From: Gnetum montanum
Taxonomy: Eukaryota > Streptophyta > Gnetopsida > Gnetales > Gnetaceae
DNA length: 64,000 bases
Direction: 5' to 3'
Assembly: GCA_015680685.1 (NCBI GenBank)
Contig: MNCI01000181.1
Location: 223,507 to 287,506 of the forward strand
The translations under genes and the position numbers were made by a program. This document shows positions 24,513 to 37,657 of this stretch, in pieces (position 1 is the stretch's first letter; the number at the start of each line of letters is the position of its first letter). The notes below the pieces were generated by a model. The model searched no databases. It was given only the letters and a program-made list of their open reading frames with translations, and was not told the DNA's origin.

Positions 24513-26881
24513 TTAAAGAAATGGAAAAACATTTATTAATTTTGTGTTGTTAAAATGGAGGATACCCCCATAGCTAAATAGTTGAGGATGGCTAGAATTA
24601 ATAAATGGAAGGTTTGGGTCCAAGCATTTCGAAAACATTGGAGTTCGATCATATCCAAACCACCAGGTATCTTTTGAGGTGGTGATAGGAATATACCCAA
24701 ATTTGGGTTCACACACTTGATTGTAGTAGGCATAGTGGGGTAGATTATAAGATGTGGTCATGTGATAAGGAGCTAACCCAATATGGCACCCGTGATCATA
24801 AGATGGTATGCAAGGATCGACATGTCTCCCCATGTGGCTATATTCACTGGGCTGCATGGTTGTTGGAGTATTGATTGGTGGCCCTGATAAGGTAACACGA
24901 GGCATTGGGTTCAAAGAGGAAGATGCACCATAGTGTTGGACTTGTGTTGGGTTGGAGGATGTAGTGGTTTCAGAATTGAGGTGTCCCTTTCGACGGTCAT
25001 GTCTAAAGAAGGGATGTCTTTGGTGTGGTGGGTTTCCACTGCTGTTGTTCGTAGTAGCACAAGTAACATTCATGGATTGGTGCTATGGTGCAAAACCCTC
25101 TGAAACAACTCATGGTGATGTAGAAGGAGGTGAAGGATGAGAATATTGTTGTTGAAAAAAAGTGTAAGGTACATAAGGTGGCAACCTTGGTAGAGAGGGT
25201 ATGAGTGGATAGTATTCTAGAGAATGATAACGATGAGGTGAAGTAGAGGATGATGATCCAGTTGGATAAATAGGGTGTTGAACATAGTAAGCATTTGGTG
25301 TTGGGACATACAAAGGATATGGTCAGGTTGGTAATGGCTTCCCCCATGATTGGGGATTTTGCCATTGTGGTTGAACTCGATATTTTTGTATGAAATTTGG
25401 ATGTAACATTCCTCCCCAATGCTCATGTAAATGTGACAAAACTAGGCATTGGCCTTTGGGATGATCGTACAAATAGACGTTACATTGATATGTGAAGTTG
25501 GCAATTGAGTTCTTATTCTTATTATCTTCTACCCTTTGTTCTGATTGTTGCATGGTGTCCTATCCTATTTCTTGATTTGGCATAGTTGTGCCTCTACTAT
25601 TGTTAGCATATTTTCCATATTTTCTATGCACTCATTCCATCATCTTATTGATCTTTGCCATAATTTCATCTAGTGATTGTTGCATTGGTAAAGGTAGAAA
25701 TGGTTGCACTTCCTTTAGGTGAGTTGATTTCTCCTCTTTATGGTTATGGACCTTTGCTAATTTGACATTTTGGTCCTATTGAGAGTTTTCAACATTCTCC
25801 CATTTAGCCATTTCTCTTTCTTCTTTTGCTACCCACTTAATAAGCTCTTGGAGTTGATGGGTTTGTAGCTTGTATAGTTGACCTTGAGCATACATCCCTA
25901 GGGTTTCCCTTGTTTCATTATGGATCCCATCAATAATGTGGTACATTAGCCTTTCCTCGGAGAACCCATGGCCTAGGCAATTGTTTAACAATGCATAATA
26001 TCTTTCTAAGGCCATGTCCAAGGGTTCATGTTGCTCTTTTTTCCATTCTTGGATTTGTCTCCTCAAGGCCGACACTCTAGCATTAGTTTGATATCATTCA
26101 GTAAAGAGTTCTACCATTGTTGGCCAACTATGGATTGATTTTGGTTTTAACAATCTCTACCACACTTTTGCTTGGCCAACGAGTGTCATGGGAAAGAGCT
26201 TAAGTTTTTGCCACCCATTATCAATATTGTTCCATACATAGGCATTGTAGAAGGATTTTAAATGATGTTGCAAATCTAAATCATAGCCTCCGGAAAACTT
26301 AGGAAAGTTGTTTAAGTCAAGCCTGGGTAGACGACTTTCCTTGTGATGCCTACAGGATATTTGAATAGCCTCTTATATAGGCATTAGGCTCTTAGTGGCC
26401 AACAAGGGTTCATCATCACTAAGTGGGTTGTGATTTTGTGCGTTGGGATGATGTTGTCCTTGTTCATGTTGGCATTCTCGATTTTCTTTGTGAGCTCGAT
26501 TTTTAGTTCTACGCTGAGCCCTTGAAAGATAGTCATCCGTGTCACAATCTGTCGTTGAAGGAGTAGAGGAAGAGAGGGAACTGTAAAACTCATTATGAAT
26601 TTTGTAAGTCTTCCAATCATCCCCAAATAAGTTCTTATTAGTTATTGAGAAGGTCCTAGCCCTTTCAGGCCTCCTCGTTCTATAGATGTCTCATCCTTAC
26701 TAGAGGTGTTAGAGTTGGATGACGAAAGTCTTTGAGTATCATTGGAGTTTTCATGAATGTAGGGGACTCCTGCATAAGGTTGAGTACTCCAAACTTTATC
26801 TTCATCATCATATAATTTGTTGGTTCTCCAATGAATTGCCTTACTCGTTGTTGCATTGTTAGAGTCTTGTGAGAGAGACAT
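24513..26881 (-). pseudogene. E3 gag
   Basis: A start at 26881 (MSLSQDSNNATTSK) lies about 115 bases after the PBS. The conserved gag segment at 25776-26075 reads RRQIQEWKKEQHEPLDMALE and HIIDGIHNETRETLGMYAQG, matching E4 (53439-53627) and E5 (41150-41350). A knuckle-like block CNVYLYDHPKGQC lies near 25430-25475. The Pro/His/Tyr-rich tail ends with a stop at 24513. The frame is broken at several points (for example 26630 and 26380), so it is probably not translated now. It would supply particle protein only. Confidence 0.75.
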
Positions 26882-26995
26882 GGTTGTGAACCATGTGCGA
26901 CTTAATTAAAATTAATTTATTTTCTAAGAGATATATCATGAATACTTTGTTACAGTGATCTTGAATGATGTTACTAATCTAAATAACTAGCACCA

Positions 26996-27013
26996 TCCTC
27001 GGTAATGGCACCA
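26996..27013 (-). other. E3 primer-binding site
   Basis: Minus strand TGGTGCCATTACCGAGGA, one base from the LTR, close to the plant tRNA-Asp type site TGGCGCCGTTGCCGGGGA. Confidence 0.8.
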
Positions 27014-27014
27014 A

Positions 27015-27848
27015 TGATGAGTGGCAAGGTACCCCTACACTCAACCATACGAATATGAGCGTTTCACGCATGATCCGATCAAACTCTGCAGATGGGCTAG
27101 TTGTGGTATCTAGATAGTTACTCATTGATTGAAATTCCCTGTCTTTCCACCTAGACTAGTATTTTCTTTGTCACATATGATTTAGTCTAGAGTGAGGTGT
27201 ATGATGTAGTTTCTAGCCTAGTGCTACTCCTGGAGGCAATGGAAAATAACTTTAATTAAGCTAGCAGGAAAAGGGGGAAAGAGTCTAAGCTAGCCTAAGT
27301 GTGATGAGCATCTGTCCCTTAATCATCCGTATACATCTTGGACCTCGTGCATGACTACCACTAGGATTACCAAACACATGTCCTAGGTACGCTACTAGGA
27401 TACCAAGTATTCACACTTGAATGCTTATGATTAAGTCATACTCATTCCGTGTTTAAGGAGTTTAGGGTAAATAGATATTAACCACGAAAGTAATAAATAA
27501 AAATAACAAGTAAATAATTAAACTAAGTGAATGCTACAATGATGAAGTAATCTCGATCTTTATTTCCTGTCATGTGCATGTCCAAGTATGTCACACTCGA
27601 ATAAAGATGCCTTACAATTACAATCATCACAGTGTGAGCATGCACTAGGAGAAAGGGTTGAGAAAGACTAAAAATGAAAACTAACTTCTAACTAAAAACC
27701 TCCATGACTCCTTCATGTGCCTAAGGTGTATTTATAGGCTTACACAGGAGCCATGATATCACGTATACAATATTGCGAGTCAGGCCATGATATCGCGTAC
27801 GCGATATCATGGGTGCGATATTGTAACCTAATGAATCACAATTCATCA
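27015..27848 (-). repeat. E3 5' LTR
   Basis: It matches 21575-22391 and ends ATTCATCA on the plus strand. It contains the 28 bp perfect palindrome (27785-27812) upstream of a TATA box. Confidence 0.88.
27729..27812 (-). promoter_or_regulatory. E3 LTR promoter: palindrome plus TATA box
   Basis: Minus strand CCTATAAATA (27738-27729) is preceded by a perfect 28 bp palindrome at 27785-27812 centred on GCGTACGC and containing GATATCGCG on both arms. In the sister LTR (about 22322-22380) the CG steps have become CA or TG. Confidence 0.6.
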
Positions 27849-29102
27849 AAGTCCATCTATGATATGGTAAAGTTATTCTCACAAAAAATAACCATGGCCA
27901 TGGCATCAGTGTATTAGAGAATAGTATCTACCCATGGTAGCATCCAAGGGTTCATGTATTCCTTGCTTTCATCCTTGGATTTGCCTTCTCATATTAGATA
28001 CTTGGAAGTATATCTGATATTTATCATTAAACAACTCTAGCATTGTACTGTACCTGTGGATGAATTCTAGCTCCAAGGACTGATACCAGCTTTTGACTTC
28101 CTTAATGAGTGTCCTGAGAAATAACTTTAATTTCTACCAGTCATTTTCAATATTTTGTAAGGCATAGGCATCATGAAAGGCTTGAAGATGTGTTTGTAGA
28201 TCAAAGTTATATCCCCCTCAAAGATGGGGATATTATCATGTCAAGTTGCTTGATCCAAATATCTTTCACACGCTTAGTTGGAATTTTCACTACCTCTATT
28301 ATATTTAGCATAATTTGAGTTTCTAGAAAAGGCTCATCATCATCATTGCTTCAATGATGCTTCTATCCCTTTGTTCATGGTAGGCTTGGCAATCATTATT
28401 ATCTTGTTGTTCACCTTCATCACGGTTGTCCTTTTAGTGGCATCTGTCAGAACCAGAAGATAAAGAAGAAGATGTAGATGAAGAGGGTGAAGAAGGAGAA
28501 GGACTACCACCACCATGATGTCTACAACCACCTCTACACTTGTTACAGCCATGTTTATCAGCTTTCTTGTCCTCTTAATGCTTTCCTGAGCTCCTACTTA
28601 GACTCCCACTTTTGCCTATGCCCAGATAGTTGATAGTGGAGGGTAGCTTCAGGTTCAAGATCCCATCACCAATATCAAGGGATGGAGAATCTTCATGTTA
28701 AGAACCCCTAAAGAGAGGATTCTCATTGTCATTTTGATTGAGCAAGAACAAGGAATTGGTGAATCATTTTCCCTTCATAGTCTCATGATGCTTCTCTTGG
28801 TGTTGATCTCTCTTGTGTTGTGTTTTGGTGGGATAGTAGTCCCAGTAGTCATAGTCATGCACAATGTACTTTTCTTGAAAGTCCTAGATGCCCAACCTCC
28901 TAAGAGTTTGAAGCAACATCTTGGGCATATATTGATCAAGAGGCATTACAATGTTGCCCTCCATATCTTTCCACTGCAATTGTTCATTCTAGTGCACGAT
29001 GAAGGTGAAGTCAAGCACATACTCATCTGGATGAGTATAGACCACCTTGCATTCTTAAGGCACTGGTAGTATAGTATCATCATGCTTGTGAGAAGAAGAC
29101 AT
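27849..29102 (-). pseudogene. E1 gag N-terminal and central part
   Basis: The ATG at 29102 begins MSSSHK, as in E5 (39952) and close to E4 (54904). The following LGIxDFQEKYIVHDYDYWDYYP (about 28880-28940) and SLDIGDG (about 28670) match LAHIGMTKCYAEYIMGDFHM and LSEIGDEEPL of E5. The right flank of the E3 insertion resumes at AAGTCCATCT, exactly where the left piece stops. It has many stops. Confidence 0.75.
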
Positions 29103-29237
29103 TTTGCAATTCAAATAAGATATTAGTGTGCTTAAATTATTATATTTATTTGGAGAACGATTTTAACCTTGGGGTTTGTCCAACAATGTTAATGATTTTC
29201 ACTATACCTAGATAGTACACGTTTCAAACAAACAGAG

Positions 29238-29255
29238 TCCTTGACAATGGCACCA
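29238..29255 (-). other. E1 primer-binding site
   Basis: Minus strand TGGTGCCATTGTCAAGGA, one base from the LTR; tRNA-Asp type with a few changes. Confidence 0.8.
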
Positions 29256-29256
29256 A

Positions 29257-30153
29257 TGATGAGTGACGAGTACCCGTATGCTCAACCATATGAATTAGTA
29301 AGTGTTCATCGATGATCTATTCAAATTACGTGGACTCTATGTCTTCTAGTACACTAGCCTCTAGGAAGTAAACTTGTCCTAACAATCATTTGTTGTCTTC
29401 CCAATTACACTTATGATATGTAGAGGTATTGTTAAGTGTAATTAAGGCATATGATTTTTATTATTTTTATGTTTTATGTTATTGGTGCTTAAAATAAAGG
29501 ATTAACTAACTAACCTAACTAGTCCTAAAATAATCATCCATTCCCACTTGCCATACACATCCTAAACATGTATAACACTACTAGGTTACCAAATGTTAAG
29601 CATTATTGGGATTACCAATCATCATGCGCATGCTCAAAGTGAGCATACTTATGTGCTTAATTAATCACTACTTAATCTAGCTTAATTTTGCTAAATTTAA
29701 CTTATTAATTATTTAATTACTTAAAGCATTAAAAGGAATCGCATAAAATATTAAATGCATAAATAAATAATTAATCTATTTCCAAGTGCTACAAGGTTTA
29801 TCAAAAGGCTCATCTTTATTACTATTCACACTATTGTGCTAAGGTATATCAATGCTTGAATAAAGATCTGTACACTTTCTGACTCCTATTATAAGCACAG
29901 AAAAATATTCTAACTTTCAAATGACAAAATTGCAAAAGCTCTACTACAACTATGATAAGACATCCCCATAAACATGATGGGTAAGTGGATATTTATAAAC
30001 TTTATTTTGCATCTGCATTGATGGGGCCACATAAACATAGAAAATGCTACATCGACACGACCTTGTCAATGGGGCAATACCACATCAACAAGGTTGTGTA
30101 GACAAGGATCCTTCAATGAGGCCAAGTTGACACAACACTTTGATGCTTCATCA
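29257..30153 (-). repeat. E1 5' LTR
   Basis: It starts TGATGAGTGACGAGTACCC and ends GCTTCATCA. A TATA-like TTTATAAATA lies at about 29991-30000. It resembles the E6 LTR most (shared CCATATGAAT region). The other LTR is outside the window, so the duplication cannot be tested. Confidence 0.8.
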
Positions 30154-32049
30154 ACAATCTTCTAGCTATTTTTTCTGGTACATTGAAAATAATGATCATT
30201 CTTGCATGTAAATATTTTCTCTTCCAGTTTTCTTCTTCTTGAAGTTCTTGAGAGGATCATCTTTATCTTTATTTTCTCCTTTTGGGATGACTTTGATATG
30301 GGTTTCTATAGGTTCTATCACATCCCATACTTCATTAACTTTTAGAAATATTTTTATCACTTCTTTCCAGAGAATGAAATCTTGGGTCCCATTGAAGATA
30401 ATGATGCTATTTCCTTATTACAATTCATGGTGGCTGCCTCTAATACCAATTTTGTTAAAACTTCTTGAATTGTTGACTTATGTAGTTTTAACTTTTGATC
30501 TTCTATATGTGATAATTCTAGAATGTGTGCAATTATGAACTATGAGAAATTAAGTTATAGAAACCCTAATAATGCATTTAATATGATGTTTGCTTGATAA
30601 TTTGGTTGCACTAATGATTAATGACAATGAATTAATAGCTGAGAATGGAATTTGATACTAGTGATAGATGTGTAAATGAGAGAAGAAAGGAATATGAAAA
30701 ATCATGAAATTACAAATAAAACTAAATGTTCACTTTATTATCTTTAAAATTCGTCATTTCATTCATGTATGGCCTTACAATTTATAGCAAATGATTAGGC
30801 TAAGCTTGGGAAACTTAAGAAGTCATTCCCCATAGTAAAAATAAAGAAATTTAGGTGAAATAAAGGTATGTTGGGGCTAAAATAGTTTACATTCCTCCAT
30901 TAACCAATAAATAAATAAAAATACTTTGACTTTGTGTACATATGTCTTCATGTGGATAGAGCATTAGACACTACTTGTTAACATGAAGGATTTAAAGATG
31001 ATTCACTATGGCTAGCTATCTACCTATCACTAGTCTTGAATGAATATTTTTATCATGCCACCTAGGTGAGATGAAATCAAACCTTATGATCTTTTCTTAC
31101 ATGTCTTTCGACCTTTTTTTATTGATGGTCATGCTACTTGAGTAATTGTGATATTGATTACATTGTTTAAATACATTTCTAGAAAAAAATTATCATTGTG
31201 AACTTGGTAATCTTCTAGTGAGGATGATTTTTTTCAATTCAAAAACTCTAACCAACTTTTTATTTTTAAGAAAGACAATGGACATTGATAGCTCTAAAAT
31301 TTTTTTAAGCTATGTAACTTTAATAGGCAAGGAGCATGATTAGGCAATGATAAGGGCAATGAAAGCTTTGTAAAATTTTTTAAGTTATGTAGTGGAAATG
31401 GGAAATTGACATAGTTGGACTTCAAATTTTTCAACATTATGGAAATGCACATGGATTCTAGATTAAAGAGCATAGCTATTGGATTGTATTGTAGATCATA
31501 GAGTGCAACTATTGAGTACAAGCCCATAAAAGTTCTTTCATTAGTTCTACCATTAAGGATATTTTTACTTAAGCCCATTGATGCCATGGTTGCTTCATTG
31601 GTTGGGTAGTCATTGTTTACATAGGAAGTATTAGAAATGACATGGTTAGTGCTATGCCAAAGGACATCACAAGTGAAATAAATACATTCCTTAGGTGACA
31701 TGAGTTTCAAGTTACTCCTTGGATTTGAACCTATGTCTTGCAAACTACAAGCCATGTGTTCTAATCAAGTGATCAATGCTAACAAGGAATAGTTAATGTA
31801 GACTCAATAAAGAACATTGGTCATTAGTTAGATGATTAGCTTATATAACTATGTATTTGAAGGTATTGACTTCGAAGATTAGTATTGAAATTAAAACTAA
31901 AATGGAAACCAAAATTTTATTATGTTATAGACTCTCTCAATCTATTAGATAATAGAAATATACTGTTATGAGTTTTAAAAACATTATTAAGAAAATTATT
32001 AAGTATTCTTGGTAACATTTAAAACAAATCAACCATATTTACAACTATA
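30154..32049. other. AT-rich background DNA
   Basis: No gene is supported. Short open frames here have no recognisable domain. A tRNA-like SINE remnant lies at 31668-31790. Confidence 0.6.
31668..31790 (-). repeat. tRNA-derived SINE or tRNA pseudogene remnant
   Basis: The minus strand has an exact pol III B-box GGTTCAAATCC (31731-31721) and, upstream, an A-box-like TGATCACTTGATTAGAACACATGG (about 31775-31752). The spacing is normal for a tRNA-like promoter. No clover-leaf closure was found. Confidence 0.5.
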
Positions 32050-34650
32050 ATAATCCATTTATATTTAATATACTTTAATGTAGGACATTGTAAGAAAATG
32101 CAGTAGTCATCTTCAATGGTATTTGTATTGCATAATCAACATATTTGTTCTTTGTAAGGAATTTTAACCCATCTACCTATTTTAACTCTTAGATAATGAC
32201 ATATCATTTGTACTCTACTAATTGTACATTATAAATGATGAGGAATCACAATAGATAAATAGTTTGCCTTTAAATTAATTCCTTCTTGAGCCTATGTAAA
32301 TAGAAATTTTTTTTTCTCTTATATTTTTTTAACATTTTTGAAATACTGCTTATTTTATCAATTTGCAAACTTGGATAAGATAAAAATAAAGAATGCACTC
32401 TTGAATATTCCATTTATTAAGACATAGAACCCCATCATGAATTCATTCTTTATCATGTGTTTCCATTATCAAGTTTTAAAAGTATTTATCAAATGAAGAT
32501 ATAGAAAGATGATGAATGTAGCTATAATAGCTTCAAACTTTAATGACATCATCAGTACTTCAAGAAAAACAATAACATTTTATGTTTACCCTTTGATTTT
32601 AAATTTATAGACCATAAAAAGCTCATGAATTTTTTATTAATTTTATTTGATAGAGTAAGACCCCATAAAACATATTCATAAAGAATAGTAGGTTTAACAA
32701 TGACATAACAAAGTTATTTTTGGATATCCCAAGATAGAATAGATTCCTTCTTATATTTTCTTTTTAAAGAAAATAAGGCTTTTATACCACTTACAACTCT
32801 TTGAGTGATGTACTAATCTCATTTATAATTACAAGAGTATTCTAGGCCAAGATATTTGTAAGATGAAATTATGTCAATATGCATATGTCCTATAGTAAAA
32901 TTGCATATCTTATTATGTATTCTACAAATCATAATTTTTTTGAACATTAAATTTCATTCTTGAATATTAGAAAAATTCATCAAGAGTATTAAGTATTTGT
33001 TATAACCTTTCTATTGAATTTCAATTTATGCCAACATCATCAACATAGAGTAAAAGTTTAACAAAACTACTTTTAATCGTAATTAAAAATTGAGTTGGTA
33101 TTTTATGCATTCACTCCTTAAGTTCATCAATATAAAACCCAAATAAAATAGGAGAAAGAGAACATCATTGTTGAACACCAACAAAACTATTAAATAAAAT
33201 TATTTCTTATCCATTTGTAAATTAAATGTATACATCTTTGTATAGTTTTTAGATAATAAATAACATTGTGCTAGGAGATTTTTATTTTCCAAGTGCCTCT
33301 ATACCTTGCCTTGAATGATAGAATCATAGGATTTAGAAAAATTTATAAAGTAGATAAAATTTTTTTGATGTGGATTTTTTGCTCTATCAATAAGACATTT
33401 TAAAGTGATGAGATTATCTATAGTAGAATCATGCTACCTAAATCTTGCATAGAAAATTACACATTTATAATTTTCTTCAGCCTATCTTCCAAGCATAGAT
33501 TCTAGAATAGTGCCCAAAAGTTTAGCAAAAATATTAGTGATTGCAATTTTTCTATAATTATTTAGACAATTATTGATATCCTATTTATTTTCTAATCCCA
33601 CATTCATAATCAACTTTAAAATATGACCTTCTATACCAATGATACTGCTTATTTAAGAATTTCTCCATATATGTTACATACATCAAGAATTATTCCTACT
33701 GCTAGCTATTTTTATTTGTTTCTTTATATCATCAAATGAAATGAACAATGTATTATCATTGTTATAAAAATCTTCTATTCTGTGATTGCTATAACAAAAA
33801 TGTTTGATAAAAGTTTTCAATATCTTTGAAAGAGAAATTATAATCTATCCTTCTCGTACTTTATAATAATGACAAAAGCCTTTAGGATTTTTCTTTATCA
33901 TTTCTAATAAACTAGTTTGTCTTTGTCTAATAAATTCTTGTCTCTTAGTTTGAATTATATTTTTATATGACTTAATATTCTCTAATGACCCTCAAGTCTT
34001 CAATAAAATTCTAATTGTCTTACATTATTCATCAAATTATTGTTGATTGTTTGTATTTTAGCCTTTAAAAATATTTAGGGTAGCTATAATTATAGTTTTT
34101 GTAATACTCATACTTGGATTCCAAATCTTATGAGTTTCATTTTGAAAATCCTATTTTATTTTTGCAATTATTCTAAAGTACTTTTGCCTCTTGAAATATC
34201 TAATATGCTACATATCTGTCAATAACATGAAGTATAAATGGGAATGACAAGATTCAATTATTTCTTCATCTGCTTTAAAACATTTGATCCCATTAACATT
34301 CTTTGAGGTAAAAAGAAGAAAATTAATATGGAAGTTGTCTTATGTTCTTACCAAGATGAAGCCACCTAATTTTTGAGTGTTTATTGATGTCATTTAGAAC
34401 TAATAGATCTAGTCCTTATTCCCAAGTTAACAAATGTTTTCTCCTATGACTAAATAATTTATCTTTATAGTAGTAATTTCACTTTGCACTTTTCTCATAT
34501 TTTAAAAAACCTTGAGGATTGAAATGACTAATAGGAATTTAATTAGAACTAATTCTAGCATTAAAGTTATGACAATTGTAAATTTTTTCTCTTAAAGAAA
34601 AACTAGCAATGCTCATATTAAGGGATTAAATTACAATGGAATACTAACAT
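32050..34650 (-). pseudogene. LINE reverse transcriptase remnant
   Basis: On the minus strand a non-LTR RT is readable through many breaks. Upstream is an EFIRQRQTSL/KNPKGFWHYY-like segment (about 33850-33950). Then come an AKLLGTILESMLGR-like block (about 33480-33560), STIDNLITLKCLID (about 33390-33430), FINFSKSYDSI (about 33310-33360), the hallmark GVQQxCSLSPILFGFYIDEL (about 33115-33180), and the catalytic YVDD at 33036-33047. FNVQK and the connection region follow to about 32580. The endonuclease part (34250 and beyond) is barely recognisable. There is no poly-A tail or target duplication. It is an old copy of the background; the LINE clade is not assigned. Confidence 0.7.
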
Positions 34651-34694
34651 CCATTTAGACATGTCTTGGACAAGCTTTACTTTTGATGATCCTT

Positions 34695-34800
34695 TAAAAG
34701 TACCCCATAAGAGTTTGCTCTAGTGGTTATCTCATTATCTAATAAAGGTTTGCAAATAAGAGGTTACTAGTTTGAAGCACACTTGATGCACTTGCATATT
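34695..34800 (+). repeat. Second tRNA-like SINE remnant
   Basis: GAGTTTGCTCTAGTGGTTAT (A-box-like, 34711-34730) and GGTTACTAGTTTGAAGC (B-box-like, about 34763-34779) are spaced as in tRNA-derived SINEs; both SINE remnants share TTTGCAA between the boxes. Confidence 0.4.
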
Positions 34801-36855
34801 CTATATAAGTCCTATAAGAGCCAAAATTTGTATTAGATGTAGTTTATCTTTATTTGAAGATTTGATCTTTCTAAAATTTCCCTATGGGGGATTCTAAATT
34901 GCCTTTAATTTTTTTAATTGATGCTAAAATTTCTACTTCTTCTACTAATGCATAAATTCTATTGATTTTGAAAATGCAAATTTACAAGTTGGTGAGTAAA
35001 AATTTGAGATGCCTTCTTCTACTAATGTTGATGTAACTATGACATTTGATTTTCTTCTTCTTGATGATGTATATGAGTTATTGGTAGTTGATCTTACATT
35101 ATGATATGTACCTTGTAATCAACCTTGTAATCAAAGTTTCACTTAAGAGTTTGTTGAATTAAATTGATTACAAGGATAAAATGTTTTTCTCAATAGGATT
35201 ATTATATAACAATTATTATTACATTATCAAAGGTTTAAATTGTTATTTTGTTATTTAAAAGAATGAAATAGAATTGGTTCCATCATTTGGAACTTCAGTC
35301 TCACATAAATTAGTTAGCATTTCCATCTTCTATGCGCTTCCTTCTTTCTTCTTCATTCTACTTGTTTACTTTCATGTGTTTATCCTTCATCGTGGTTTTA
35401 TGTTTTCTCACTTAACTCGTTAGTTAGGAGCTTACCATATGTGACAATGATCTTGTATAACATAGATGTTGATATACCCATTTTATTTATCTTCTTCATA
35501 GCATGGTTTCCATCCTTGTTGGTAGGTTTCATCTATTATTTTTCATGTGGAAAAACTTTAGTTTTACTGACTTCCTTAACTTTGATTTTATTCATTTAAA
35601 TTCACCATAAATAATGTTTCCATCTTTCTTCATCAATATGTACAATGAGTAGGAGGACTTGATTCACAATCACTCTTCCTAGAAGTTTTATATCTACTCT
35701 TTGGACTTGATTTAGTTATATAGATTGTTTATTTCTACATACGTACAATTCTCTTTTCATGTTATCTTCTTTGTGAGACATCTCATCATCTTATTCATCT
35801 TGTAGTTGCCTCTTTCTTTCAATCTCATCTAGTTTTCATGTGAATTGGATTCTAAGTTTCTTTACATGGATGATTTCATATGTATTTTCTCCCACATGGA
35901 CTTTTTTTTATTTTTACTTCATATTGGGTGTACTTGGTTATGCATTTCATTTCTTACATATCTATTATTTTATTATATACATCTTGAATTAACATGATTT
36001 TGGGTCCTTTATTGCTCTTGAAGAGTTCTAACTATTTATTTTATATGAATGTATTCCTTTATTTCAATTGCCTCTATGGAAATACCAATATTAAAATTAG
36101 TTTAAGAATAATTTTATGTGTATTGTATAAGACTTGCCTTCAATCTTAAAATTCTTAAGTAAGTATCTTTCTACTTAGATGCACAATGATAGGAGACTTG
36201 TGTTGACTAGACATAAGAAATTTAAGCCATAATATCTTTCCTTTACTCATGAAGAAATATAAGACAATACGATCTTTAGATTACAATATATGTGATTTAT
36301 TTTCTATTATCATCAAAACCAATTCTTACAATATGACACTTAATGTGCTTACATCACTAGTATCACCCATTTATTTAACTTCTTTCTTTGTGACACAAAC
36401 TCCATAGCTATTTGTTCTATCTTAAAAATAATAACTAAATAGTTTTTTCAAAAAAGAAAAGATATTTTTTCCTTTTAAGAACTTTTTCGCAAACATAGAA
36501 CTAGAATGGTCCTTTTACAACATAAATGCAACCATCTAACTTGGTAATAATAGAGTAAAAACAAAATATGGGATCTCTTAGACATACGAGAACTTATACA
36601 TCGCCAATGGCTTAGCTATCCAACATTTCAAGGAAATTTCTAGTAAGTGATTTCTTTAATTTTCTTGTTAATCTTTTCTTGCTTCTCATTTTCCTTGATG
36701 CTTTTTAGATTGAGTTTTTCTAATTTAGTGTTTAATTTTCTATTTTCTTCTGTTTCTAATATTTAGCCTTTTCTATCTCAAGCAACTTTATATTCTCATC
36801 TTTCTATATGACTAGTTCTCTTAAATTGTAGATGGTCTCTACATTTTTTTTCATG
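34800..36855. other. AT-rich unassigned sequence
   Basis: There is no intact reading frame. Parts of the minus strand (35550-35900 and 36650-36850) read as charged, possibly coiled-coil protein broken by stops, for example a run rich in KDENIKLLEIEK-like residues near 36780. The source was not recognised. It ends at the E4 insertion. Confidence 0.4.
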
Positions 36856-36860
36856 TGTAT
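36856..36860. repeat. E4 target-site duplication, left copy (TGTAT)
   Basis: Identical to 55850-55854. Confidence 0.92.
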
Positions 36861-37657
36861 TGATGAGTGGTGAGGTACCCCTACACTCAACCATACGAAT
36901 ACGAGCGTCTCACATGTGATATGGTCGAACTCCAATGACTAAGTGCTTACATGCCTTAATGGAACACTTAATATCAATCAATCGTTGTCCTCCCAAACTT
37001 ACTTATATTGTCACAGTTGTATGGTTAAGTAAGTTTGAGGTATGTGATTTTTATAACTTTTATCTTTTTAATGCCTATGCTAGTTGGGAAAGGTGAAGAG
37101 AACTAAATAACTAATTTTCATTAACTATTCACTAACTAAGTTCTAATTATCCTAGCATCAGTATTTATTCCCACTTGTCGCACACACCCTGAACGAGTGC
37201 AACACTACTAGGATTACCAAACGCTACTCGTTATTGGGTTACCAAGCATTACACACGTGCTCGAAGCGGTCGTACTGAATGCACTTAACTAGGTGAGTCA
37301 AGGGTTGAGAGAGATTAATTATCTAGGAAACAATTTAAACATTTAACAATAATTAAATCCTATTTAGCTTAGTCCATATGCTGCAAGGTTTATCAGAAAG
37401 TTCGTCTTTATTGATGTACACAAATGTGTGCTCAAGTACAATTTGCTCGAATAAAGATCCATTTACTTTGAGACTCCTACTGTGGGCACATGGAAATTAT
37501 TCTAACTCTGGAATGGTAAAACTACTATAGTTTGGCTAAGGGACTAACTCTGGATCAGTGGACAAGGGAAAGCCACCTCTTACTTATAGATATTTCGATG
37601 GGCTGCGATATCGCGTACGCAATATCGTAGGGGTGGACACAATATCGCGGCTCATCA
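36861..37657 (-). repeat. E4 3' LTR
   Basis: It runs from TGATGAGTGGTGAGG to GGCTCATCA. The palindromic GATATCGCGTACGC region lies at about 37609-37650, beside TATA-like sequence. Confidence 0.9.

Noticed and set aside
28695-29069. Plus-strand open frame of 124 codons with hydrophobic stretches
   Set aside because: It is the reverse of E1 gag, whose minus-strand homology to E5 is clear.
30239-30538. Open frame of 99 codons, membrane-like
   Set aside because: T-rich background without homology; a chance frame is more likely.
34800-36855. Possible integrated pararetrovirus or copia element
   Set aside because: Only vague charged, coiled-coil-like readings were found; no RT, protease, integrase or movement-protein motif could be supported.
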